Origin: JBCFBK01 sp038562555
GTDB lineage: Bacteria; Bacteroidota; Bacteroidia; Bacteroidales; Prolixibacteraceae
DNA length: 64,000 nt
Direction: 5' to 3'
NCBI GenBank assembly: GCA_038562555.1
Contig: JBCFBK010000033.1
Location: forward strand, 1 to 64,000
Below are positions 46,185-54,660 of the stretch, piece by piece (the stretch's first letter is position 1; each line of letters opens with the position of its first letter). The position numbers and the translations under genes were made by a program. The notes under the pieces were generated by a model. The model had not been told where the DNA came from. It saw only the letters and a list, made by a program, of their open reading frames with translations, and ran no database searches.

Positions 46185-46937
46185 ATGAAGAAAGCAGGAA
46201 TTCTTATTCAGGGATTGGTTCTGTTCGTGCTGGCAGGCTGTGCCGAGATGCAACAAGTGGTAAAGAGCGTTTATAATGACCAGGCCCCGCTAAGCCAGTC
46301 GGAAATCATAGCCGGTCTGAAGCAGGCGCTTTCGGTGGGTGTGGACAGTTCGGTTGCCCGGCTGGCCGTTGCTGACGGTTACCTGAAAGATCAGGCTGTT
46401 AAAATACTTCTTCCGCCTGAGGCGGAAGTCATCACCCGTAACCTGAGCAAGTTGCCCGGCGGACAGCAACTGGTTGACCGGGTCATCACAAGTATTAACC
46501 GGGCGGCGTCAGATGCTGCCAAAGAAGCTTCCCCCATCATCATGAACAGCATCCGGAACATGACGATCCAGGACGCCGCCGGAATCCTGACGGGAAGTGA
46601 CCATGCGGCTACCGATTATTTGAAACGAACCAGCTATGATGCGTTGGTCAGCTTATATCGTCCTAAAATTCAGGGTTCGCTCAATGAAAAACTGGTTGGC
46701 AGTCTTTCTGCACAACAATCCTGGAATGAGCTGACGGGCAAATGGAACACCGTCGCTAAATCGGCAATCGGGCAGATGGCTAGTCTGGAAACGGTTGAAA
46801 CCGATCTTAGCGCCTACCTGACGCGAAAGGCCCTCGACGGACTGTTTCTTAAAATCGCAGCTACGGAAAAGGATATCCGGGAAGATCCGGCCGCCCGGGT
46901 GACGGACCTGTTGAAACGGGTTTTCTCGAAACAATAA
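46185..46937 (+). CDS. DUF4197 lipoprotein
   Basis: 250 residues from ATG 46185, which gives the lipoprotein signal MKKAGILIQGLVLFVLAGC; the longer frame from 46077 would put a second hydrophobic segment in front. The DUF4197 pattern is clear: LSQSEIIAGLKQALSVGVDSSV, ILLPPEAEVITRNL, DAAKEASPIIMNSIRNMTIQDA, GILTGSDHAATDYLKRTSYDAL and ALDGLFLKIAATEKDIREDPAARVTDLLKRVF. Function unknown for the family. Monocistronic. Confidence 0.9.
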   Translation: MKKAGILIQGLVLFVLAGCAEMQQVVKSVYNDQAPLSQSEIIAGLKQALSVGVDSSVARLAVADGYLKDQAVKILLPPEAEVITRNLSKLPGGQQLVDRVITSINRAASDAAKEASPIIMNSIRNMTIQDAAGILTGSDHAATDYLKRTSYDALVSLYRPKIQGSLNEKLVGSLSAQQSWNELTGKWNTVAKSAIGQMASLETVETDLSAYLTRKALDGLFLKIAATEKDIREDPAARVTDLLKRVFSKQ

Positions 46938-46975
46938 CGTGACCCGTATCCCACAGAACCGGTTGTCAGTAATTT

Positions 46976-47344
46976 TTAATCTCGCCTTTTTATGATGAAG
47001 ACTGTTCCTGCCGGGTCAGTTATCCAGTGCATATTTTCAGGCAGTTCTTCAAGTTCGTCACACATTTTTATTCCGTTCGATTGCAGATAAGCTGCGGCTT
47101 GCTCAACATGCTCAACATTTAATTCCATCCAGGTTTCGGAATGGGTGTAATTGTCGACGCAATCCAGCCACAGCGTGTTATTGCCAAATTTAACCTGATG
47201 GGTTCTTGAAACTGTTGGGTTGCTGATTGGCTTTTCCTCCACTTCCAGTTTGAGAATATCCCGATAGAAAGCAACAGTTTGGTCATATTTACTTTTGGGG
47301 ATTTTTACGGCAAAATTTATTCCGCCTTCAAATTTGATGTCCAT
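46976..47344 (-). CDS. VOC (glyoxalase-fold) protein
   Basis: 122 residues with the two beta-alpha-beta-beta-beta modules of the vicinal-oxygen-chelate fold: INFAVKIPKSKYDQTVAFYRDIL in the first and WMELNVEHVEQAAAYLQSNG plus HWITDPAGTVFIIKRR in the second. Metal ligands typical of glyoxalase I are not obvious. Specific activity unknown; some members are resistance or isomerase proteins. Convergent with DUF4197. Confidence 0.8.
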   Translation of the reverse strand: MDIKFEGGINFAVKIPKSKYDQTVAFYRDILKLEVEEKPISNPTVSRTHQVKFGNNTLWLDCVDNYTHSETWMELNVEHVEQAAAYLQSNGIKMCDELEELPENMHWITDPAGTVFIIKRRD

Positions 47345-47825
47345 AATTCTTCGTTATTTGATGATTATAACTCTGTTGCATACTGTTTTGTTGCAATACA
47401 AATTTCGGGAATCCTGTTATTGCGGACGCAGTACGTATACGACAATTTCAGGGGTTCAAGGCGACATCAAGGGAACACCGAATCCTGGTCTGAACGTTCA
47501 AGTTCGTCCGGGACTATTGAAAAACGACCAATAAAGAAGCTGCCTCGAAGGAAATGGACATCGTAAGCAATGAGCTTATTAGCTACCTTTGAAAAATTAA
47601 TTTATAACATTCAGTATGAAGAAAAAGAACTTTATGAAACGAGCATGGAAGCCGCGGCATCCGCCCGAGTTGAAGTTTACATGCGAATCGGAGCGCAGCG
47701 GAGATCCCCGAAGGGAATCGAGCTTGCGAGATCCGCGAAGCGAGTTCCATACCGTTGGTCATGCGTCTCGAAGCAATGAAGCTGGATACGTAAGTTGTAA
47801 TTGGTTAAATTGGAAATATACACGT
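47345..47825. other. Gap with a compositionally odd segment (about 47650-47790)
   Basis: No gene is supported. The stretch around 47690-47760 is locally GC-rich and has repeated pieces resembling GCGGAGATCC and GCGAGATCCGCGAAGCGAG. Open frames running through it (for instance in front of the DUF1080 gene) produce Arg/Ser-rich translations with no family resemblance. Confidence 0.4.
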
Positions 47826-48605
47826 ATGAAATCAGTGCCTTGTTATCTTCTGTTGGTCGTTTTGGTTGTTTTTGGTTGCAGCGATTCCGGTAAGCCCAAA
47901 TCTGAGAGGGTAAATGAAGAGCAGCCGGAGGAAGGGTTTATCCCGATATTTGACGGGAAAACACTCAGCAACTGGGAAGGAGATTCGACATACTGGCGCG
48001 TTGAGAACGGATGCCTGACAGGAGAAGTCACGCCGGCGACCCTTCTTGAACGTAACACGTTTATCGTCTGGAAAGGAGGAGCGCCAAAAGATTTTGAATT
48101 GAAACTGGAATTCAGGATTTCGAAGAACGGGAACAGCGGCGTCAATTACCGGAGCGAGCCAATCGACACCATTCCCTTTGCGTTGAAAGGTTACCAGTGT
48201 GATATCGACGGACAAAACCGTTATACGGGTCAAAACTACGAAGAACGAAAGCGGACCACACTGGCTTACCACGGACAGAAAGTAGTTGTAAATGCTCAGG
48301 AAAATGCCGGGACTGAGGTCTCGCTGAAAAGCAATATCAAAAATAATGCATGGCAAAGTATTGAACTAACCGGATCATTGGGGAATCCAGATTCACTCAA
48401 TACTTATATTCACGATGACGATTGGAATGAATGTCATCTTGTAGTCAGGGGTAACCGTATGCAGCATTACATTAACCAGATACTCATGAGTGATGTGACC
48501 GACAATGACACCATCAACCGGAGTTTTTCCGGTTTGATAGGCGTGCAGGTCCATGTTGGCCCGCCGATGAAGGTCGAATACCGCAACATTCGTCTGAAAA
48601 AATAA
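47826..48605 (+). CDS. DUF1080 (3-keto-disaccharide hydrolase-like) lipoprotein
   Basis: 259 residues from ATG 47826 (MKSVPCYLLLVVLVVFGCSD, lipobox Cys at 18). The DUF1080 concanavalin-like fold is visible as PIFDGKTLSNWEGDSTYWRVENGCLTGE, LKLEFRISKNGNSGVNYRSE, ALKGYQCDIDG, the segment EWNECHLVVRGNRMQHYINQ and GLIGVQVHVGPPMKVEYRNIRL. Family members include 3-keto-glycoside hydrolases. The upstream frame to 47616 is ignored because the lipobox would be internal. Ends at a strong hairpin shared with the convergent DUF4374 gene. Confidence 0.9.
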   Translation: MKSVPCYLLLVVLVVFGCSDSGKPKSERVNEEQPEEGFIPIFDGKTLSNWEGDSTYWRVENGCLTGEVTPATLLERNTFIVWKGGAPKDFELKLEFRISKNGNSGVNYRSEPIDTIPFALKGYQCDIDGQNRYTGQNYEERKRTTLAYHGQKVVVNAQENAGTEVSLKSNIKNNAWQSIELTGSLGNPDSLNTYIHDDDWNECHLVVRGNRMQHYINQILMSDVTDNDTINRSFSGLIGVQVHVGPPMKVEYRNIRLKK

Positions 48606-48650
48606 AAAAGGAGCTACACCTTTTGCCTAGCAGGCAAAAGGTGTAGCTCC
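48602..48650. terminator. Bidirectional terminator, 18-bp perfect stem
   Basis: GGAGCTACACCTTTTGCC (48610-48627) and its exact complement at 48633-48650 flank the loop TAGCA. On the minus strand the stem is followed by a T run (the plus-strand A run at 48603-48609), so it ends the DUF4374 operon; on the plus strand it follows the DUF1080 stop. Confidence 0.9.
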
Positions 48651-48657
48651 CGGGATT

Positions 48658-49914
48658 TTAATATTCAATTTTATAAACCAGTGGAACGGTAGCCCCGTGG
48701 ATAAGTGCTCCTTTCACAGCCGTAGCCTCTTCAATGTCGATCGCATACATCCTCACTTCAGTCGCGGTAACAATGTCGTGGTAAGCGATGCCATCTTCCA
48801 GGAAGGCACCCCTTGACCAACCGCCGCCATGGACCGGAATACCATTGATTGGAGTAACAGTTTTGCTTTCCAGATCAACGATGGCCATTTTAAACAGGTA
48901 GGCCAGGTCGTCTGTGGCTGCCCAGACGGTTTTCAGTTCGTCGTCGGTTTCAACCGGTATATAACGCACCAGCGCTTTCCCGTCACCTAAATAGTTCCCG
49001 AATACAATTCGTCCTGCAACAGCGCTTTCTTCGAAATTGATAAAGTAATCCGTATCAAAATCGTTTTCACCGTTTTTGATACGCAGAATACCCGATGGAC
49101 TTCCCGTCCGGGTGTAGCCGGATGCATAGGAGCCGGTCGAGAACGTATAAATATCTCCGTCTTCAGTTGCCGAGATACAGGGTTGCGATCCGTACATGCC
49201 AATTGGCGCCGCGCGGTCGTCTTTCAGGGTGGTTACATAGTCAAGCGAAGGATATTCATAAACACCAATGTAGGCGGTATCCATGAGCGGCGTTTCCCAG
49301 GTGTCACCCACAACCGGGTAGTAGGGAACATAGATCTTGCTGTCGCGTACAACGGCTCCGGTTGGCCATAAATTGAGTTTGAGGTCTCCGTGTTGTATTG
49401 ACATGCTGTTAAACTTGCGACTGGTAATGGACTTTGATTCAGCATTGATCACCATAAACTCGCAATCGTAGCTGCCGCCTCCCCAGGGAGCGCCAATCCC
49501 GATCATATTCTCTTCGTCGGCCACACCCATACAGTCGAGCCGGTCGGCATAAAAATTGCCGGTTTGCTGAATATTGCCCGAAGCATTCAGTCCGTAGGCA
49601 ATCGTTCCTTCATCGCCGTAGTTAATACTAAAGAAGGAGTTATTCAGGCCAAAATAGTAATTCCAGCCAGCCTGCTCAATACCCACACCTTCAACCGAAA
49701 GTTCGCCCGATATCAGTTGTTCCAGACTATCAAGCTTCCACACATAATCGGATGTTCCATCGGCTCCCTGCGTTCTCATGGAGAAGATATATCCGAAATT
49801 TCCGGGAGTTTCACCGTCATCGTCGCTATCGTCGTCTTCGCTGCAGGAGATCATGGCGGGAACGATCAGCAGGCACATCAGGTGCCATTTTAGTTGGGAG
49901 ATTGTATTTTTCAT
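48658..49914 (-). CDS. DUF4374 lipoprotein (XusB-like)
   Basis: 418 residues with a lipobox (MISCSEDDD, Cys near 24) and a run of acidic residues after it, as in surface-exported Bacteroidota lipoproteins. The remainder is a beta-propeller-like DUF4374 fold (YIFSMRTQG, MGVADEENMIGIGAPWGG, GYTRTGSPSGILRIKNGE, VHGGGWSRGAFLEDG). DUF4374 includes XusB, which binds foreign siderophores on the surface of Bacteroides. It follows the TonB receptor by 51 bp on the same strand. The usual third gene, a PepSY protein, is absent: a terminator follows at once. Ligand specificity is unknown. Confidence 0.87.
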   Translation of the reverse strand: MKNTISQLKWHLMCLLIVPAMISCSEDDDSDDDGETPGNFGYIFSMRTQGADGTSDYVWKLDSLEQLISGELSVEGVGIEQAGWNYYFGLNNSFFSINYGDEGTIAYGLNASGNIQQTGNFYADRLDCMGVADEENMIGIGAPWGGGSYDCEFMVINAESKSITSRKFNSMSIQHGDLKLNLWPTGAVVRDSKIYVPYYPVVGDTWETPLMDTAYIGVYEYPSLDYVTTLKDDRAAPIGMYGSQPCISATEDGDIYTFSTGSYASGYTRTGSPSGILRIKNGENDFDTDYFINFEESAVAGRIVFGNYLGDGKALVRYIPVETDDELKTVWAATDDLAYLFKMAIVDLESKTVTPINGIPVHGGGWSRGAFLEDGIAYHDIVTATEVRMYAIDIEEATAVKGALIHGATVPLVYKIEY

Positions 49915-49965
49915 GATTTAAAACAATTTTAGTTTTTAGTATTGATGATTATTTGAGTGGATTAT

Positions 49966-52317
49966 TTATTGTAAAAAATATCGCAACTTCACCGAGAACG
50001 AACGTCCCGGCTTTTGGATGTTGTAGTAATCGTACACTTTTGTGTCGGTAAAATTCTGGCAATCGGCGCTGATGTTGTATTTCCCGTTATGCAGCGAATA
50101 GCCAATGCCAAAGTTTCCTGTAATTTGCTGCGGGATTGATCGTTTATTGTCCGGGTTGCCGTACTTGGGCCAATAGAGGTAGAATGCCTCTGCATAATTG
50201 CAACTTAAATCGAAGAATAGGCGGTCATTTTCGCGGAACAATTCCCTAAAGTTAAAGCCCATGTTGGCATTTCCGAAAAGATAGGGGATGTTGGGGACCT
50301 GTTGTTTATAAGTATCGTTTATTTGTTGCGTCCCGGGGACGTACTTATCGGTATTGATCAGCTTTTGCCAGGTCCCGTTTACTTCAAAGGTAAACCAGTC
50401 GGCTTGCTTAAACCAGAACGATGCTTCGGCGCCGGTGCCGCGCACACTGCTCAGGTTTTCGTAGATTGTTCTGGCGCCGTCAATGGTATTCCGGATAAAA
50501 TCGGATGCATCGCGGAACACAAATCCCGCCTCGGCGCCCACCTGGTTTCGCGGGCTTGTTTTAAGGAACGACAAGCCCATATTCAGGTTGTTGCTTTGTT
50601 CCGGTTTTAGATTGGGATTGCTGTTGATGTTCAGTCCATCGCCTAAAATCTCGGCAGGAGAAGGCAACCGGCTGGTTCGTTCGTACGAGGCTTTCACCTG
50701 CCATTTCGGCGACAGGTGCCAGGCGGCGGCTATGCCGTAGCCGGGATTTTGGATGGATGATGAGATGCTAACCGTATCGCCGATGGCCAGTTCATTGTCC
50801 ATGAGGAATAGTTTTCCAAAGACCGATGCCGACAAACGTTCGTCGAAGGAACTTAACTTGTATTCGAGTCCGCCGATATGCTTTGAAATGGAAGGTGAAT
50901 TCAAACCATATTTGTCGGGGTTATATTCGTCTTTTTCATCCCGCAGGTAGTCATTGTGCACGTAGTTGAAGGTAAGCAGGTGGTTGCCGGCCAGCCTGTA
51001 TGTGAGGTTGGTGTTGATCAGCCAGTTTCGTTCGTTGTATATGTAGATCGTCTTCTCGCCCAGTTCTCCCTGCAAGGCATTGTCGCCGTAATTGCGCGGT
51101 TTGGAGTTCCCGGTCCAGTCATAAACAACCGAACTGGTATCGACCGACCGGTTTTCAGCCAGGTACCAGGAGGAGTAGAGTTTTACCGCAAGTCCTTCAG
51201 CCAGGAAATTTTCCTTTTCGAACCTCACGGTTGGCGTTACACTTTTGCTGTCAGTAAAGGCCCCACCAACCACCCGCTGCATGTTGGAACCCTGCTGGAT
51301 CTCTTTTTCATTGCCCGAAACGATGAAGCCGATAAACAGTTGATCGGCGTAAGATTTCCCCACAACGCCGGTTTCGGCTTTAACTGTTGCCGATTTGTAG
51401 CCGTCATGAAAATGCTTGTATTCCTGCACCGGACCGTAAACGCCGGTGTTTGGGTCAGCAATGCTCAGATCCACGCCGTAACTGTTGTCCGAGTAATTAA
51501 CGAAGGCGTTTGTATTTACGGTAAAGCCGCTTTTTGAACTTTGCCTGAAGTTGACCGACGCCTTGTGACTGTTAAACGACCCCAGGCTGTACGACACATC
51601 CAGGTAGTTCCTGCTTTTCTGGTTGGTGATCAGGTTAACAGCGCCGCCGAGCGCATCTGCTCCGAGGCTTACAGGGACAACCCCCTTATACACTTCAACG
51701 CGTTCGGCCATATTCACGGGGATGTTATCGAAGGAAAGGGCTGAACCGAAGTTCTCAAGCGGAATACCATCGATAAAGAATTTGACCTGGTTCCCGGAAA
51801 AGCCATTGATTGAAAAGTCAAATCCGGAACCCATTCCGCCCGACTGCCGCACGCGGACACCGGTTGTGCGGTTAAGGACTTCATTGATCGTGGCAGAGCT
51901 GTTATACAGTTGGCCGGCATCGATGGCCGAAATATTAAAAGCCCGTTCGCGGGCCTGTTGTACGATCGTTTTAGCGGTGACCTGTACTTCGTCAATTTCA
52001 GCAATGTCTTCTTCGAGTATAATATGCTGAACCAGACCGGTCTGGCCGTTAACCGTGATGCTGATTTCAGTCGTTTTATAGCCGATGGCCGAGACAACCA
52101 GTGTATAGTCGCCCGGGGGTACTGCCAGGCTGTAGTTTCCGATTTCATCGCTTGTCATGCCAAGGCTTGTCCCCTTCAAAAAGACCGATGCGAAAGCAAG
52201 CGGATTTTTGTCTGCATCGCGAATACTTCCCGACACCGTTTGGTTGTTTTGCTGCGCCACAGCAACCGAAACCGTTATTGCAAAAACTATAATTGCTGTC
52301 CAAAGCCGCCGTTTCAT
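49966..52317 (-). CDS. TonB-dependent receptor (XusA-like, siderophore type)
   Basis: 783 residues: signal peptide (MKRRLWTAIIVFAITVSVAVA), a carboxypeptidase-regulatory-like domain (VSGSIRDADKNPLAFASVFLKG), plug domain with IDEVQVTAKTIVQQ, VLNRTTGVRVRQSGGMGSGFDFSINGF and the segment GGAVNLITNQKS, then a 22-strand-type barrel ending in FSVKLRYFLQ. Size and plug are of the siderophore-receptor type, not SusC. It is co-oriented with the DUF4374 lipoprotein, which suggests iron or haem/siderophore uptake. A TACCTTTG -7 box lies 35 bp upstream of the start. Confidence 0.9.
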   Translation of the reverse strand: MKRRLWTAIIVFAITVSVAVAQQNNQTVSGSIRDADKNPLAFASVFLKGTSLGMTSDEIGNYSLAVPPGDYTLVVSAIGYKTTEISITVNGQTGLVQHIILEEDIAEIDEVQVTAKTIVQQARERAFNISAIDAGQLYNSSATINEVLNRTTGVRVRQSGGMGSGFDFSINGFSGNQVKFFIDGIPLENFGSALSFDNIPVNMAERVEVYKGVVPVSLGADALGGAVNLITNQKSRNYLDVSYSLGSFNSHKASVNFRQSSKSGFTVNTNAFVNYSDNSYGVDLSIADPNTGVYGPVQEYKHFHDGYKSATVKAETGVVGKSYADQLFIGFIVSGNEKEIQQGSNMQRVVGGAFTDSKSVTPTVRFEKENFLAEGLAVKLYSSWYLAENRSVDTSSVVYDWTGNSKPRNYGDNALQGELGEKTIYIYNERNWLINTNLTYRLAGNHLLTFNYVHNDYLRDEKDEYNPDKYGLNSPSISKHIGGLEYKLSSFDERLSASVFGKLFLMDNELAIGDTVSISSSIQNPGYGIAAAWHLSPKWQVKASYERTSRLPSPAEILGDGLNINSNPNLKPEQSNNLNMGLSFLKTSPRNQVGAEAGFVFRDASDFIRNTIDGARTIYENLSSVRGTGAEASFWFKQADWFTFEVNGTWQKLINTDKYVPGTQQINDTYKQQVPNIPYLFGNANMGFNFRELFRENDRLFFDLSCNYAEAFYLYWPKYGNPDNKRSIPQQITGNFGIGYSLHNGKYNISADCQNFTDTKVYDYYNIQKPGRSFSVKLRYFLQ

Positions 52318-52351
52318 GCTGAGTGAAATAGAATGTTAATTATCATGGCGG

Positions 52352-52359
52352 CAAAGGTA
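52352..52359 (-). promoter_or_regulatory. Possible -7 box (TACCTTTG) of the TonB receptor operon
   Basis: Minus strand reads TACCTTTG, identical to the boxes at 5840 and 14133, and 35 bp upstream of the receptor ATG. The -33 element is unclear, and no Fur-like palindrome was recognised. Confidence 0.45.
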
Positions 52360-52538
52360 GCGTGGCCAAGACAAGCGTACCATCCCGAATACTTGGGGTA
52401 TTTCAATGAGCCGGGCGATGGCAATTCCCGGGAGTTATCCAAAAAGCGAACAGCATTTCCCCTGGGTCGTTAATTTAGCAGGAAGGCGACCGGATGTAGC
52501 TCCTCCATCGCTATTTCTTGGGATTGGTTACAGTGAAC

Positions 52539-53674
52539 CTATAAATTCAGGTGATAGCGGACAGACCGGCCGCCTCCTTCGCCGGTAAAAGCACCCATTT
52601 CGTGTAGTTGCTGCAAGTCTCTTGTAGCCGTGGCTTTGGACGTACCGGTTATACTCATATATTTCCTGGCTGTCATTCCTCTTTTAAAGCCGTCAGGCCC
52701 CAGGGTGAGCATCTTACCGACGGCTTTTGACTGGCGTTCATTCAATTTGCTCCTGTAGCGCTCAAAAAATTGGGCTTTTTTCAATGTGAATTGCGCCATG
52801 GATCTGGCATCGTGCTGGGCATCAAGAATAACCAGGGTAAAATAATGTATCCATGAAGTAATTTCCGATGAACGCTGTGCTTGCTTTAGTGCACCAGAAT
52901 AGGCTTTCTTGCTCTGTTCAATGGTTCTCGACAGGCTAAGCATAACCGGACGGTTGAGCGACTGCGATAACGTTTTTTCGGCGATCGCGCGCCCGATACG
53001 ACCGTTCCCGTCTTCAAAAGGATGGATCGATTCAAAATACAGGTGAGCGCTGGCTGACGTGAGTACCGCCTCCGCAATCTTTCCCTTCAAGGGAACGGAA
53101 GCCGTATTGTGCCATTTAAGGAATGCGTCCATTTCTTTTTCGGTACCCGCTTTGATGGAGGCGCTTCATAGTGTGCTGATTCCCGTCCAATAACGCCGGA
53201 GATTACTTGCATGGGATCCTCTGCCGTTCTCCACTCACCTGGCTTCACATTCCGTATGTTGGACAATAACAGGCTATGTCAGCTTTGGATCATATTTGTC
53301 GTGAACGGCTCCTGAAAACTTTTCCTGACTTCTACCATCAGTTGGGCTACCCCTGTGGCTCTCCGGTCTTTTACATTAACGGGCGTATCGTTCAAACCAA
53401 GATTATTCCTTACAGAAGACATCACATCTTCGCGGCTGATAAATTCGCCTTCTATTTCAGAGGTTTTTGTTGCTTCTGGCAACATAAGCTGTAACAGCGT
53501 TTCCCGCTTCAGGTGATCAGGTAATCCCTGAATGATGCCGGTTATCTCACCCGTTTCTTTAGCAAACGCGAGGATAAGAGGCTGAATTTCTTTGATCTCA
53601 TAGGAAAAGCTGGGCCATCCAGGTAACTGCCAGTTATAAAAATATGAGACGAATACAAGGGGTAATTGGCTCAC
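52539..53674 (-). pseudogene. Fic family protein gene broken by two frameshifts
   Basis: Three pieces of one Fic protein lie in order in three frames. Piece one (53674-53279) has the DUF4172-type start YNWQLPGWPSFSYEIKEI, an inhibitory-helix motif KTSEIEGEF and EDVMSSVRNNLGL, and stops just after NMIQS. Piece two (about 53278-53160) continues as LLLSNIRNVKPGEW and ISGVIGRESAHYEAPP. Piece three (to 52539) begins KEMDAFLKWHN and holds the Fic motif HPFEDGNGRIGR plus a C-terminal winged helix ending VRYHLNL. No good ATG precedes piece one. It cannot make an intact enzyme as written. Confidence 0.85.
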
Positions 53675-54061
53675 GGAAGGATCGCCCGTTTGATTCCGGA
53701 CGACTCAACCTCAGACAAAAAATTACCTTTTTTTTGTTTGAAAAGATAGAAAGAAAGGTAAACTTTGCGTTGCAAACATTCTGCCGGTGTAATGCCTGGT
53801 TGAACAAATTTTCGTCAAACGGAAGTATCAGCACATGAAAACCGTCCTCAAACTGATAATTAAGGCATAGTTAACCTCAGAAATCCAGGGGCTGATTTTC
53901 AGGATATATTCCTGAGAATGTGTGTTTGTGTCTAAAAATTAAAAATTTATTACCCTCAGCGGCACATGGCTGAATTCGTGTAAATGCTTCAAAATACTAA
54001 ACAGAGCATGCAATTAGCAGGTGTGTTTGAGGTAAATTATCCTCCATTAGAAAGTAAAAGT
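53675..54061. other. Gap without recognisable gene
   Basis: AT-rich region between the broken fic gene and the DUF6144-like gene. The frame of the latter is open back to ATG 53984, otherwise only short frames without family resemblance are present. Confidence 0.4.
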
Positions 54062-54595
54062 ATGTTCGATATAAGAAAAATTCAGGAACAGGTAATATAT
54101 AAGGCAGTCCGGTCCGAGAGCGACCATGAAACTGCTCAGTCAATTATAACAGCGAACGGTGAAGATAATCGCACATGGGTGAAAAACACGATGAGACGGT
54201 TGGAAGAAAGGTTCGATATTTCCACTGTGAAAAGAATCAGGATGAACTGCCAGTGCGGTTATGGAATGGACGAGAAATTAGCCTTGGTAAAAGAGCTGAT
54301 GGCATCGTCCTCCGATCTGAAAGAATTTGCCGGCAGCGATAAGGCGAAAGCCGCCGGTTTATCCTGCCAAAATGGCGAACTGTATTTGCAGTTCCCGTTT
54401 TGCCCGTGTCCGATGCTTGCCGAAGTAGATCGATTGGAAACTAAAACCTGGTGCCAGTGCACAACCGGTTACAGTAAGGTCCTTTTCGAAGAGGCATTTG
54501 GATGTGAGGTCGATGTGGAATTGCTCAGGAGTGTAAAAATGGGGGACGACATTTGTCTGATGAAAATAGTCCCTTGCAGTCCGGTTTTAATTTGA
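54062..54595 (+). CDS. Cysteine-rich DUF6144-like protein
   Basis: 177 residues from ATG 54062 (MFDIRKIQEQVIYKAV); an ATG at 53984 would add 26 residues. It has nine or so Cys, grouped as MNCQCGYGMDEK, LSCQNGELYLQFPFCPCPML and TWCQCTTGYSKVLFEEAFG. This pattern recalls DUF6144, whose members are soluble and of unknown role; the C-x-C pairs might bind metal. It ends before a strong hairpin. No signal peptide. Family call from memory of the pattern, moderate. Confidence 0.62.
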   Translation: MFDIRKIQEQVIYKAVRSESDHETAQSIITANGEDNRTWVKNTMRRLEERFDISTVKRIRMNCQCGYGMDEKLALVKELMASSSDLKEFAGSDKAKAAGLSCQNGELYLQFPFCPCPMLAEVDRLETKTWCQCTTGYSKVLFEEAFGCEVDVELLRSVKMGDDICLMKIVPCSPVLI

Positions 54596-54623
54596 AGCAT
54601 AGTTATAACGGACTTACAGAGGA

Positions 54624-54660
54624 ATGGGAGACCTGCCAGCGGCAGGTCTCCCATTTTTTA
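54624..54660 (+). terminator. Rho-independent terminator
   Basis: ATGGGAGACCTGCC (54624-54637) pairs perfectly with GGCAGGTCTCCCAT (54641-54654) around AGC, followed by TTTTTT (54655-54660 region). It ends the DUF6144-like gene transcript; the convergent AraC-type gene stops within the T run. Confidence 0.9.

Noticed and set aside
47616..47825. N-terminal extension of the DUF1080 frame
   Set aside because: It would bury a clear lipoprotein signal and shows no conserved sequence; ATG 47826 is the better start.
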